Shown: one piece after another, positions 10,327 through 22,139 of the stretch | Layout: each line of letters begins with the position of its first letter | Position numbering within the stretch: position 1 is the first letter of the stretch | Assembly: GCF_030848805.1 (NCBI RefSeq) | Contig: NC_092369.1 | Location: 3,062,531-3,126,530, forward strand | DNA: 64,000 nt | Direction: 5' to 3' | Source of the DNA: Temnothorax longispinosus | Lineage: Eukaryota > Arthropoda > Insecta > Hymenoptera > Formicidae | Notes under the pieces: generated by a model | What the model saw: the letters and a program-made list of their open reading frames with translations, nothing else | Told to the model about the DNA's origin: nothing | The model's database searches: none | Made by a program: the position numbers and the translations under genes

Positions 10327-11063
10327 TGCACGGGGGGTATGAGGCGCTCCCCGGATTTGCGATTGGTCGACAAATTTTCTCGAAGGACCAGAGGGCCCGT
10401 GCCCTCGCGAAAGTGAATAAAGCGAAGCAAGCAAACGAATATCAAAAAATGCGAGGCGACTCACCGTGTCGTTGCCCGGCGCCTCCTGGGTGTCGACGTC
10501 GTCCTCCCGTTGGCGAGATCTCTGGCGTGCAAGGCGAAAGCATGCAACAGTCCGGTATAGCAAGCAGGCACGGACCGGCAGGTATAGCAAGCAGGCACAG
10601 ATAGGCAGGATAGCAAGCAGTCACAGATAGGCAGGATATCAAGCAGTCATAGATAGGCAGGATATCAAGCGATTAGGCCTTCGTGGTCTGCGATGGGCGA
10701 CCGAGCACTCCAAGTTTGCACATGCGAAACGGTAACGTGTGAGCTTCACGACGTTCGACTGATGAGTCCCTCTTCCGTTCTCTCGGCTCGCGCACCTGCG
10801 AAGTACGGCGCGAGCGAGTACCGAATTCTTCTCATAATTGGGGATGCCACCCGTGGGCGGGCAGCACGAGTCGGGTGAGTCGCGCGAATATCGACAAGTG
10901 TACTAATCGCGATCCACCGACGTTTCGCTAATAGGCGCGATAATTCAACCCGGTATAACTGATCAATACAAGAACCGTACAATTAACATGTGAAACGACA
11001 ACACGAAATCAATCCTATCATTAACTACTATTTACACTATGATACACGGCGGTGCGCCAAACA
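10327..11063 (-). repeat. Solo LTR, family C copy 1 (737 bp)
   Basis: It starts TGCACGGGGGGTATG and ends GTGCGCCAAACA (TG...CA). It is flanked by the perfect 5-bp duplication TATTA (10322-10326 and 11064-11068). It is nearly identical to 27802-28540, which has its own different duplication, so both boundaries are secure. No internal retroelement sequence is attached, so this is an LTR-LTR recombination product. The strand is set by comparison with LTR B, whose ends read TGTTTGGCGC...CCCCCCGAGCA, and is a convention only. Short ORFs inside are not real. Confidence 0.9.
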
Positions 11064-11084
11064 TATTATAATATGTAAATATTT

Positions 11085-11223
11085 TATTATGTAAGAACAA
11101 AGTTTACACTTTTCTGATATATCTTTTTTGCTTTTTTTAAATATCTATTATGTAAGAATATTATAATATCTTATTATGTAAGAACAAGTTTACACTTTTC
11201 TAATATATCTTTTTGCTTTTTTT
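11085..11223. repeat. Tandem duplication of ~85 bp
   Basis: TATTATGTAAGAACAA followed by GTTTACACTTTTCT and ATATATCTTTTTTGC occurs twice. It lies just downstream of the P-type transposase reading direction and may be its duplicated 3' flank. Confidence 0.75.
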
Positions 11224-13990
11224 ATAATGATCAATAGCTTGCTTAAATATAATGTTGCTAGCTACGTATCGAGTGTCACGACCAGATAAAATTCTGTTCA
11301 CAGATTTACAAAATGTATATAGAAATAATTTAATAATTACTTGTATAACAGCATGTTTTAATTCTTCTTTATGTTCGATGCATTTAACGAAAGACTTTAG
11401 CTTTTCGTACACACGCTCACGTAATAAAACAGAAACATTTCTGCGAAAACATAATGAAGAAATGTTTTCATTTAAAACAGAATCAGCTTCAATAAATATA
11501 TCATTCAAAAAGCACATAGATGGATACGTTAGAGATGGTTTTTCTTTAACATATTCTGCATTAAATTAATTGTATATATTCTGTATGTGATGTGTCCGTA
11601 CTTAAAAGACTTTCTTTACATGCTATACAATTTTTAAATTTTTTCATTGACAAACTTTTTTTTACAACCCAGCCAGCAACGTATGATCTATTGCTTTCTT
11701 GTAGTGGATATGCTTTATGGATATTTTCTATATTTTTTAACTTGAGATGATTCTGTTAAAAAATCTTCTTCTTCTACCGTTTGTTCTGTAATATTATTTG
11801 CACAAGTAGCATTTTTTACAAACTGTTTTAAAGTAAATAATAAATCGCCGTCATTTATGTTTTCGCAATTGGATCCCACAGATCTTCTAGCAGTAAAATT
11901 ATTAATTAATAATGTTTTGTATGACCCGCAAAATTGACTGCACGACGGATTTATATTTCTGCGTCCATGACTACGAATTAAACCAAAAAAATTTTCTAAA
12001 GGATCCTGATTGATATTTCTTGTTTTTAAAAATCTTATTCCTTTACTTTCAACAATGTTCCATATTTTTTTAAAACCACGCAAAGTAAATATCCAATTTT
12101 TTAACGATGGTATACATTTAACTGGTCGTTTAGTTTTCGGATCGACATATCGCATATTAGATAATCGTTTAATGGCATATGGCCAAAAGTTATGATGCTT
12201 ACTATTTTTCGTTACTGCTACGCGTAGAGGAGTTTGTGGATGCAAGGTATGTGCGTTAACGGAATCAAAAATTTTATTAAAAAGATCCAATGCCACTGCT
12301 GTGTCATATCCTGCCTTGTTTGGTATTTGTAACTGACCAATCTGTGATTCAATAAAGCCTCCTAAAAAATGATAAATTACATGCAATTAGATTATATACA
12401 ATTTATATTTATTGTTATTGTTACAATTATTTATTATGTGCAAATTAGTAAATTTAAAAAAGTGATAGTAAGATTGATTAAATTACCTTTAATTTTGCTA
12501 TTATATTCTACATATCCCGATAATCTTGCACTGCAAACTTGAGCAGCACATTTTACTTTCATTTTTTTATTTTTGATTTAATGACATGTTGGTCTGTTAA
12601 TTTTGGTAGTTGGCGATTTAACGTATTTGTATACATATCCATTTTATATGCCATTTCAATAATGTCCCATGACGCAAACTGTCGTTCGTTTTCTTTCAAT
12701 ATGGTGATATCAAGTTCTAAATTTTAAATAATAAATTGTTACGGATTCCTTTTAAAAGATGTGGTGGATCAAAAATAGGTACAAATGTTTTGCCCAAAAA
12801 GTTGAATAATATCTTCTGAAATATGGAATAAAAAATTGTTTTATGTATTTTAATTATGTTTTTTAAATTATTTTATGTATTTTATACTTACGATATTCTT
12901 GACCTGTTCTTATACATTCGCGTTTTGAATCCTGAAGAAGACTGTTAATACATGTCATGTTCGGTCCGCCTTGGTCACATACAGTTGCAATAATTATCAA
13001 CCCAGCTTTAGTTAATTCTTTTATAATTCCTTTATACATCTCAACAATTGTGCAGATTTGGTTTGACTTTTACAAAAGCCATAATACAATGGAATTTTCC
13101 AAACCTTTCACAATTCCTCGTATCATAAATACCATACATGATCTGCTATGAGAGATGTACGTCTATGTCCCCAATCTTCAAAACCAATGATTTTATCATT
13201 TGACTGATCGTATTGCAAATTGGCTTCTAATGACATCTCATCCCACATTAACACGCATAATTTGTCATGATCGTTATTTATTTGTGCCATATGCTGCTGC
13301 AGATGCTCAAAAATAAATTTGTTGATTCCTGGTTGTAATGAGATTGTTTGTAACAAACATTTGAGAGTTTAGGACTTGGCAGTATAAATAATTTTGATAG
13401 TAGCTTGTAACAAGAACCAGATTGTTTTATATAGTGATAATGCTAAAATTTTTTCATCAAGCGTAAATCTTCTTCCCTATATGTGGAGAATAATGTATAT
13501 TAAATATAAAATAAAATAATTATTTTATTCATGATATTTTGTATAATGTATTTATACAACAATATTGCATAAACAACATTATATATTATTTATGTGTTTA
13601 TAATTTATAATAATCAAAAATAGTTGCATGATATACAATAATATAACATTTTTCAAAAAAGATAGATACTATTTTTGTATTGTTGCAATGTAAGGTATTT
13701 TTAGCATTACAATCAACATATATACATTATTTTAATTGTACATAATAATAAATTTTTTAGTTGGTATACATGATTCTTACATTTATAATACTTGATTCTT
13801 GCATATAAAACATTCAAAAAGTAATAAAAAATAGTTATGTTATCTATCAATGATTTTTTCAATAATTTTATTTTCCAAAAAATAAAATCATTGTCTGTAA
13901 ATAGAAATAAAGTTATTGTAATTTAAAGCATATATTTTTCAAATATATTGAACTTCGTTTTGGACACGTTGATTGTAACGAAGATTTTAA

Positions 13991-15101
13991 TGGTAATTAT
14001 GCAGTATAGGGGAAGCACCTCCGATGACCTTGACCTTGACATATGTTGTCAAGGTCACCCTCCTGAGTGACCTTCAGAAGGTTTTAGCCGTCGCTCGCTA
14101 TTCGTTAAAAAGTTATTAACAAAAAAAGTTTCGAAAATATAGCAGCTATTTTGAGTATTGGAAGGCATAAATAACTAATATATACGTGTGTGTACCCTGC
14201 TTTAAAAAAAATCACAACTTCTATAAAGCAGGACATACACACATGTGTGTGTGCCCTGCTTTAAAAAAAATCACTACTTCTATAAAGCAGGACATACACA
14301 CATGTCCTGCTTTATAGAAGTTGTGATTTTTTTTAAAGCAGGGCACACACATGTGTGTATGTCCTGCTTTATAGAAGTTGTGATTTTCTTTAAAGCAGGG
14401 CACACACACATGTGTGTATGTCCTGCTTTATAGAAGTTGTGATTTTTTTTAAAGCAGGGCACACACATGTGTGTATGTCCTGCTTTATAGAAGTTGTGAT
14501 TTTCTTTAAAGCAGGGCACACACACGTATATATTAGTTTTTTATGCCTTCCAATACTCAAAATAGTTGCTATATTTTCCAAATTTTTTTGTTAATAATTT
14601 GTTGTGTTAGTTATTCTATATAATTATCAATAATTTATAAAGTATTATAATGTATATTTTATTCATTGATTTTTCAGTTATGGGATACATAATAGACATT
14701 GTTTCAAAAAAAGCGTCTATTCGTTCGTTAAAATCAAATGCTCGTTTGAACATGAATTCCGCTAAATAATGGTTGAAGTGATATTCTCTTGTATATATAC
14801 TTTTCAATATACCAACTATTCTCTACTTTAGATAACTTTTCTTTCAGTATACCAACAATTCACTGTTTTAAATAATTTTCCTTCGTTCATACATGGACCT
14901 ATTTCTACATAAATATCAGTCATTTATGTCTATTAGTACTCAAAATAATTGCTATATTTTCGAAACTTTTTTTGTTTATAACTTTTAATGAAAACGAGCG
15001 ACGGCTAAAACCTTCTGAAGGTCACTCAGGAGGGTGACCTTGACAACATATGTCAAGGTCAAGGTCATCGGAGGTGCTTCCCCTATACTGCATAATTACC
15101 A
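13991..15101. mobile_element. 1.1-kb foldback MITE with TTTTAA target duplication
   Basis: The termini TGGTAATTATGCAGTATAGG and their reverse complement are followed by about 170 bp of matching inverted repeat (GAAGCACCTCCGATGACC, TGACCTTCAGAAGG). TTTTAA flanks both sides (13985-13990 and 15102-15107). The interior contains a partial second copy of the inner arm and an array of palindromic units. It lies inside the P-type pseudogene, so it is younger than that element. Confidence 0.85.
14195..14535. repeat. Array of ~58-bp palindrome-forming units, both orientations
   Basis: Six units built from TCCTGCTTTATAGAAGTTGT and AAAGCAGGGCACACAC occur: two in one orientation, then four reversed (CCTGCTTTATAG at 14305, 14362, 14421 and 14478, spacing 57-59). 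CCTGCTTTA and TAAAGCAGG pair within and between units. ORFs across it encode repeats such as CVPCFKENHNFYKAGH, but they run on both strands and are by-products of the repetition. Confidence 0.85.
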
Positions 15102-15910
15102 TTTTAATTCATTAAAAAGTTTTTTGTAATTTACCTTAGGAGAATACTTTACATTCTTTAGTTGCATATTAAAAAATAATCTTTGAGTTGGAGTTAAAGT
15201 ATTAAACTTTTTACAGAATTGTGCATCTGCAAATTTTTTGCATCTTTCAGGCGTTGTTATAACGTACTACTGTGCTTTCATCTGGTTTCTTTCTTTGCTA
15301 ACATTACAGCTCTTCTGTATATTTTCGTGCTTTTTAGTGTTAATTGGGATTGCCTTGTAATAGAAGCAAGTATACTTCTTGAGTTTTTGGTGTGCTGGGA
15401 CGATCAATTACTTCATTTATTGAGTCATTTGGAATATTTTGTGACTCATTGTTTCTACATATTCTGTATTACTTGTAGAGGTTTCATTTGTATAACTGCT
15501 AATTTTAGATTGTAACATTATCAGTTGTGTATTTGTTTGTGTACTTGTTCCACATTGTTCATTAATAAGTCAGAAACACCCGTTTCAAATTGTGAATGCA
15601 GTTCAGTTATATTTGTATCATGTGTTTCTACTGTATTTGTTTCTATACTATTATATATATTTACACTGGGCACAGCGTTATGTTTCAATCTTCGCCGATT
15701 CTGAGTATAGATGTAATCATCAGGCAAGAAATGTAAATGACATACTCTGTATTTTCTTAATTCCTCTGATGAAGTATTTGAAATAATATTATTATTAATA
15801 GCTCTCTCCATTTATCTGATAACGTGACATTTTTGGGAAAAAAATGACCAGGGACTCTTGAATTTGACTTACAACCTGGTACGATGCAAATCCATTCAAC
15901 TTTTGTCATA

Positions 15911-16345
15911 TTATATTTATTGTGCATCAATTTGGAGGCAGCATCCAGTCACGCAACAATAAACTTGTATAAAATCCTTCTTCTTTCTTGAATATAAAAC
16001 ATATGTTCATGTAAAAGTACTATTAAGTACAATAATATACGAGCGATTTGAAAACCGCTATGGTAAAATAATCGCAATGTATTCATACCTGTGTACGTCA
16101 ATGTATCAAGAGACACGTAGTGTCTCGCGCCAAGTACACCCGGAGCGATTCTATTTACTCGTATCGCAGAAAAATAACCGAAACTCGTGTGTACGAAATA
16201 CTATGCTCGTGACGCTTGTGTGATTATTCAGCCATATTTCCTAATGTGACGTCACAGAAACGACATAGCCGCCATCTGGACGAATATACTAACATGAACT
16301 AACACGGTTACTTTTCATATAGAAGTTTCCCCCCATGATTGTGAT
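15911..16345. other. Intervening sequence with a GAGACAC hairpin motif
   Basis: There is no gene here. At 16106-16150 the words ATCAAGAGACACG, TAGTGTCTCGCGCC and AAGTACACCCGGAGCG recur. They match the starts of the 300-bp direct repeats at 38252 and 40170. The rest is unassigned AT-rich DNA. Confidence 0.55.
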
Positions 16346-17006
16346 GGTCAGTTCATGGTATAAATACAAGGGTATGCTCTTGCGCATATTTCCGAACCCA
16401 GCCAATCAGCGACTTGTCTAAGCTTACGTCACACTGAGCGGCACATTTAAGCAGCGAATCTGTAATAGTCATTTATAAAAGCATTTTGAGCGGACAATAT
16501 GTGAATACAAAATAATGTGATCATTTATGTGAGAGAAAATTCTGTTTTATAAATAAATAAATATATATAAACGAAAATATATAAATATAAAAAAACGCAC
16601 GTGACATACGGATAAACGCTCATCGTTTCCCGAATTTGTCTCTCGTTGTAGATGTTAGAAACGTTATTGTTATTTGACGAATTTTATAATTATTTTATGT
16701 GGGTTGTCTAAATATATGATATTACAGAAAATATTATTATTATTAAGAAAAAAAGAATTGTGTGCATTGAATAAAAGTCATTGCGACGTACCGAAAATTT
16801 CACATAAAACGAGATTTTAATTTCCAGTCATTTATTATTAAAATTCTGCGAATTATTAGTTTTAATCAAAAGTGGTCGGAAAACGATTGGAAAAGAATTG
16901 TCAGCTGAGACGCAAAACAAAAATATATTGTGGCGTACGACATAAAGAACTATATATGCAGAGGAAAGATGCAGATAAAAGATCAAATAACAATAAATGC
17001 AGATAT

Positions 17007-17549
17007 TTAATATACAGGGTTTTTTATTAGTAAATTTTGACATCTTTCTTTTTTTTGCCTGTGATTTGCGATTGCAATTGCTCGGTTCATTTCGCGCAGC
17101 CTAATATATGTCCTAGTCCTAATGAGGCATAGTAATGCCTCTCTCGGTATTTTAATTTTCAATTGTGGTTCTATTATTTTTGCTAAGTTTTGAAATATAA
17201 GATTTTCTTTATTCAAACTGGATCCGTGATATTTAGCAAACTCAATATTCATTATACGAGCACATTGTAATAATTTGTCACTCGGATACATACATTTTCC
17301 TCGCGAAATAACTTGCAGCCAATCTTGGTCACCCGTTGTTTCCAATTGGCGCGTTTCAATACCTAATGTTTTATCTGTGCTTTTAAATCTAAATGCTACG
17401 TATCCGGCTATATATTTTAAACTCTCTTCTTCGATAGCCTCGCTAATATTAAAATCTTCTAATTTCTGTAATAACTGTTCTTCCTCATAACTTGGAGTAA
17501 GATAGAAATTTTCAAAAATATAACTTATTTGGCCTTTCTTATTGGTCAT
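17007..17549 (-). pseudogene. P-type transposase C-terminal domain
   Basis: This is a 180-codon open frame: EEESLKYIAGYVAFRFKS, WLQVISRGKCMYPSDKLL and FAKYHGSSLNKENLIFQN are typical of the C-terminal region of P/THAP9-type transposases. It reads on the same strand as the THAP exons at 18085-18535 and is separated from them by about 535 bp without coding signal. That gap, where a full transposase would carry its catalytic core, indicates an internal deletion. The frame itself is intact, but the ATG is internal to the ancestral protein. Confidence 0.75.
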
Positions 17550-18084
17550 TACAAAAGATTTTAATGTAGCCCTCTTGACAAAATAGATTGAGAACCTCTA
17601 GTCTAACGTTACAAGAGTCTGGACAAGATACGTGAACAGAAAGAATGTAATAACTTTATAATTGTGAAATACGTATTGGCAAAAAATAAACGTTAGCTTG
17701 TGAAACTGTAATTCTTGAGTGTACGAACAAGTAGAGTGTAAGAACAAGTAACTCTTTTGTGTTTACGTATTGAAATCTGTAATCATGTATGAAAGACGAA
17801 CATTATCGAGTTTGAAAAAACGATTTATAAGGAGCTCGCGTTTCTCGATGCGTTATTTAAACAAACGTAGTTGCTCTACTTAAGTATGTCAAATGATATC
17901 GTTCTATAATTACTCATCGCAATAATAAACGTACACACACGTGCACCGTCGATATAAGGTTTCTATATTTGGATCGATTAGTCACTAGTTTGGCGTGATG
18001 GTTTCTTGGCGCTCGACCAGCCCCATGATTTATTTACATGGGAAAAGTTGTAAAATATCAGTTGATCGACAATCGGATTTATCT

Positions 18085-18535
18085 TCAATGCATGAAGTCT
18101 GGAACGCGTGATCCTTGATATATTTTCTGTAGTTTCGAAGTTATGAGAGTTTGGAAGTTTGATGTTAGTGGAGGTACTGCATGGAGATGCAACGTCGGGA
18201 TAGCATCAGGACGTATCTTCCTAGTTCGTGTAGGTGAATAACCTAGTAGATGTTCTTGTAAGGGCTTCGTAAAAGCTTCATCAGCAAAATGCTTCGAACA
18301 TATCCTAGCTGAAGCAAACAAGGTTTAAGGTTCTTAAATATATGCTTTAATATATGCTTATTACTATACAAAAGTACATACCATATTTTGGTGAAATATT
18401 TTCTTTTCCGCATGCTTGACGCCACTTATTACACAGTGCTGGATCCTTTGGGAAGGAAAAATATTTTATTTTATTTCCTTCGATCTTTCTGGTCTTTGCC
18501 AGATAGTTCCCACACCCTTTCACATTACACGTCAT
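18085..18535 (-). pseudogene. THAP domain of P-type transposase, two exons
   Basis: Exon A (18382-18535) starts at an ATG and encodes MTCNVKGCGNYLAKTRK...KWRQACGKEN, ending at a GTATGT donor. Exon B begins at 18308 after a CAG acceptor and reads ARICSKHFADEAF...IRPDAIPTLHL in phase. Together they give a C2CH zinc module (CNVKGC...CSKH) with the trailing proline-containing THAP signature. THAP domains bind the transposon ends. Translation stops at 18085 without a catalytic domain, so if made the product would be a DNA-binding fragment that could act as a repressor (inference). Confidence 0.8.
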
Positions 18536-18985
18536 TGCGTACACTGTAATAATCACAAACGAATTACTCGACATAAATAGCGAACCGAGCGAAACGCAGC
18601 CATTGCGAATCACCGAGTACATCCGATTCATTCCGATGCTACACGAGTATGACGTAAGCTTAGACAAAAGTGGTGGGAATGCGCAGTGGTCTGACACGGT
18701 ATGAGCATACCCTTGTATTCTACCATGGGTCAGTTCTCATTCACGCGCGGGTTATTCAACACTACAAGCGAGAAAGTGTTGATATAGAATTCGCTTAAAC
18801 TGCCCGCGTTTCCGAGTTCACTTAAATTCAAATACATTTATAAATTATGTCATTCTTTGATTTCGGCATTATTTTTGATTGTTAAATAAACTGTTGTGTT
18901 ACTGCAAGCTTCTGGTGTTAGTGGTCTCTCATGCACTATCCCTCCTTACTCGCACGCGCGCGAACACGCTTGTTCTTTATTGTAG

Positions 18986-20273
18986 ATCAGAACGAGTAAA
19001 TTATGGTGATTCTGCAGTAGGTTACGTACAACTCAAAAGAGATGGAAATATTTGTAATGTTCAAGGAAAAGTTTGTCCAGAACACCGAGTAAATAGTAAA
19101 GCTTACGTTGTGAAGATGCTAGTGGATGAAAGTGATGAAAAAGTAATAGAAATTCAATGTCAAGACTGCGCTGCTTCAGAGGGTATGTGTACTTTTATGT
19201 AAAGATGTACAAAATATAAATATACTTAAATTTGTAACATTTTTATTCGTTATTTCATTTACATTTTGCTTTACAGGTGGCTGTAAGCATGCCATCGTTT
19301 TTCTTATGTGGGTGCATCGCAGAAGTGAAGAGCTAGAACCAACAGCAACTGTATGTTACTGGAAAAAACCCCGGTTAGCTAAAGTTTTGAAAACATCAGA
19401 AATATAAAAGCGAAGGATATGGTGAAAATTAAATGTCCGAAAGATAATTTAAGTAACTACGATCCAGATGATTTTTATAACTCGTTATTAATGGAATTCC
19501 AGTCACACCAATTTGATTGTCAATTGTCTAGACATTGCATCGATCTAAAGGTAAAAAATTCACTATCATTGCATGAAATGTTAGTAACATTTTATACCTC
19601 TGATAATTTTACACCTGATGCGGGTAATTTTTTAAAATTTGCTTCTAATATCATGACCTTAGATTTGTGTAATAAAATTGCCGTAAATACGAAAAATCAA
19701 AGTGAATGTAATCTTTGGAATGAATTAAGATACGGTAGACTCACTGCTTCTCGACTCCACGAAATGGCACATTGTGGCGTGTCCAATGGTAGCCTTGTTA
19801 ATCAAGTAATAAATAATACAAAAGTAATGAATACAAAGTCAATGCGAAGAGGGAAAAACTTAGAAAAAAAAGTAATAGAAGTTTTACAAAAAAGACATAA
19901 ACTAAGTCTGGATTCTTGCGGTTTATTATTAAATCCAGAGTTTCCTGCTATCGCAGCGTCTCTGGATGCTGTAGGAAAAGATTTTGTAGTGGAGATAAAA
20001 TGCCCAACGACATTAAAAACTGAACGTGCCTATATTACCTCCGATATAAAATTAGGAAATAAATGTTTCGCACAAATTCAACTCCAGATGTTCTTAAGAA
20101 AAGTTCAAAAAGGATTATTTTGTATGGCAAAACATAATTTTGAATCAACGCATGAAATCATAATTATATGGATAGATTACGATGAAATTTATGTTAAAAA
20201 TCTGATACAAAAAGCTATGATCTTTTGGGAAAGCAACATTTTTCCATTAATTCTAAAAACTGTACAAAGTTAG
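18986..20273 (+). pseudogene. YqaJ/SWIM protein of ISL2EU element, exons 2 and 3
   Basis: Exon 2 (18986-19182, after TTGTAG, ending at GTATGT) encodes SERVNYGDSAVGYVQLKRDG and CQDCAASEG. Exon 3 (from 19277 after TTACAG) continues GCKHAIVFLMWVHRRSE, so CxC...GCKH completes a SWIM-type zinc finger. A 2-base shift near 19405 breaks the frame (stop in ...KTSEI) before the YqaJ-like nuclease part (19419-20273), which contains LTASRLHEM, SLDAVGKDFVVEIKCPT and QIQLQMFL. The D and E-x-K of the PD-(D/E)xK fold are visible. Such proteins accompany a transposase in ISL2EU-like elements and are presumed to process DNA; their exact role is not known to me. Confidence 0.8.
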
Positions 20274-20417
20274 TTATATAAAAATATTGTATATATATTA
20301 TAAGTGTTCAGATATATTTTTTATAAGTCATATAAGGAAAAATAACAATAAATTACACTATTAATAGAATTGTTTTTTATTACTTATATACGTTTAATTT
20401 TATGATTTATTTTTTAA

Positions 20418-22139
20418 TTACTGTCTAATAATAGGTTCTTGAAGATTTATTAATGCTGCAGCGACTATTATCATATCATCGATAACGTCCAATGTGCGAT
20501 GGTGAATACTCGAATGAGGTTTAAGTATACTGAATTCCCTTATTCTTCTGATGACCCTTTCTATATGTATGCGAAGACTTGCGATTCTTTTAGTTTCCAA
20601 CACTTCATTTTTTGAAAGTTTTTTATCGCTCGATACACTTGATGGCCGTATTAGCACACATTTTTTCTTTTGCAACATGTGATCAATGTGTTTGAATCCT
20701 CGATCTGCCATTACAGCACAGCCATCTGGAAGCTTCTATAAATACTGACTTTTTTCTACTATTGCAGCATCAGTTATTCTTCCACCAAAACCTTCTGATA
20801 TAAAATTTATGTGGCCATCGGGTGTTGCAGATATTAAATATTTTAATGTGTTACATTTTTTGTATTCCGACCAAGTAATACTTTGATGTATGGGGTTAGT
20901 TGGTTTTTGAATCTCAATTTCAAGGCAATCTATTATCGATTGCACATTATAATATTTACCATGAAATTCCCTTGGCAAATTTCTTCGTATTGATATAGCA
21001 CTAGGCCAGATTATTAATTTTTTTAGATGCAGGGCTAACACTGGTAAAGTCTGGCGAAATATGACACTGGCACTAGTTGCTCCAAGTCCAAAACAGTCAC
21101 CTAAACAAGAATATGTGTCGCTTAACTTTATCCTCGATAATGTTAAGCATATGTCACGAACGCTAATGTTTGTTTTTTCACATAATAAATTTATAATGAA
21201 AAATCCATTAGCTGGAAGTCCAATATATACTTTTGGTTTTTCTTTTATTAAGAGTAAATGTCTTTCCAATGCTTCTTTTAAAGAATATTTCTTCTGCAAT
21301 ATCTCATCACTAGTTTCTTCAGAGGGTAAAAATTCCTCGCACATCTCGAGTGTATCATCAAGGGATGTACATGTTGCTTTTGTTGAACTTGACGTACTAA
21401 CAATATTAGCACTGATGCTTTTCCAAGTTAATGTAGAAATCTGGGCATCTACCATGGTTGGTCTGCAATCAATTTGATTATCTCGCATATTAACTTTGTC
21501 AATTTGAATCCGTTTGTGACATTGATTAATTTTATCTGTTTGCACTTTTCTATTCTTAAATACTACGGGTTTTATTGGCAATTGAATTTCTTCCACTTTC
21601 GGAGATCCAGATTCCAATTCTAAAATATTATGAAACTCCGTTTTTTCGATTTTTTCTTCGGCTATAACGTTGTTTACAGACTCAACTGTGGCTTCAGCTT
21701 CATTTTCTTTAAAAACTGCATCATTTACAGCTTGTTTCCTAATTTTTGGAAGAGCTCCTTTTCTCAAGCGAACATTAGCACTTGGATCAAGCAAAATTCG
21801 AGTGTAGTTTTCCAAATCCTCCTGCAACTGTCATAAAATAGTTTATATATAATTTGAATTTATGTGTGTGCGTACGTGCGTGCGTGAGTGCGCGCGTGTG
21901 TGTGAGTATAATATACATACAGTAAATATATAATAACTTACATTAAAATGATCCTCGCAACAGTATAAAGCTGACTGTTGTGAAAATTCTCGCCCATCAC
22001 CTCTTATAATTTTAATCCACTGTTTTCTTGCTTTGCCTTTTGGCACTGGTAAAAAACTCTTTGTAGGTGTGGTAATTGTCGTATTTCCACACTTGCGGAA
22101 AAAACAGGACTTATAACGTCTCTTTTTTCCTTCTGACAT
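20418..22139 (-). pseudogene. THAP-DDE_4 transposase with a single premature stop
   Basis: Exon 1 (21942-22139) encodes a THAP module (CFFRKCGNTT...CCEDHF) ending at GTAAGT. Exon 2 (from 21827 after GACAG) continues LQEDLENY and RLRKGALP in phase. The body then shows a helix-turn-helix of the DDE_4 type and catalytic blocks IIDCLEIEI, GFGGRITDAAI, VMADRGFKHI and RIHIERVIRRIREF (D, D, E). The whole frame to 20418 is open except for one TAG at 20736-20738, between SQYL and KLPDGC. No indels are seen. It faces the YqaJ gene and completes the ISL2EU-like pair. Confidence 0.85.

Larger units (their letters stand above)
11200..15910 (-). pseudogene. P-element-type (THAP9-like) transposase, full length but degenerate
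   Basis: Minus-strand blocks line up in order with P-type transposases. THAP start at 15910 (CIVPGCKSN), frameshift near 15811, then YRVCHLHF (15521-15811). Next, LTPTQRLFF...KYSPK with a GTAAAT donor at 15135; RRFTLDEKILALSLYK near 13460-13490; CVLMWDEMSLEANLQYD (13123-13356); ATVCDQGGPN near 12980; FDPPHLLKGIRNNLL near 12740-12790; LPKLTDQHVI near 12600. A long block (11715-12386) has RFLKTRNINQDPLENFFGLI, and the C-terminal CIACKESLL and 11200-11517 follow. P transposases cut and paste DNA using a GTP-dependent RNase H-fold domain. Several frameshifts and stops make it dead. A foldback MITE (13991-15101) is inserted between the coiled-coil and HTH blocks. Confidence 0.85.
16354..18727 (-). 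mobile_element. P-type DNA transposon, internally deleted, with exact 8-bp TSD
   Basis: The ends are inverted: CATGGTATAAATACAAGGG at the left, and the right end reads CATGGTAGAATACAAGGG in reverse complement, followed by GTATGCTC. An 18-bp subterminal inverted repeat TTGTCTAAGCTTACGTCA also occurs near both ends. The duplication GGTCAGTT (16346-16353 and 18728-18735) is perfect and 8 bp long, the length known for P elements, whose termini also begin CATG. On the minus strand it encodes a THAP domain and a P-type C-terminal domain, but the central RNase H/GTP-binding region is missing. It is therefore a non-autonomous 2374-bp deletion derivative. Confidence 0.9.

Noticed and set aside
14221..14581. 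Repeated CVPCFK/GHTHMC peptides on both strands
   Set aside because: They are translations of short palindromic repeats, present on both strands and without a start context.
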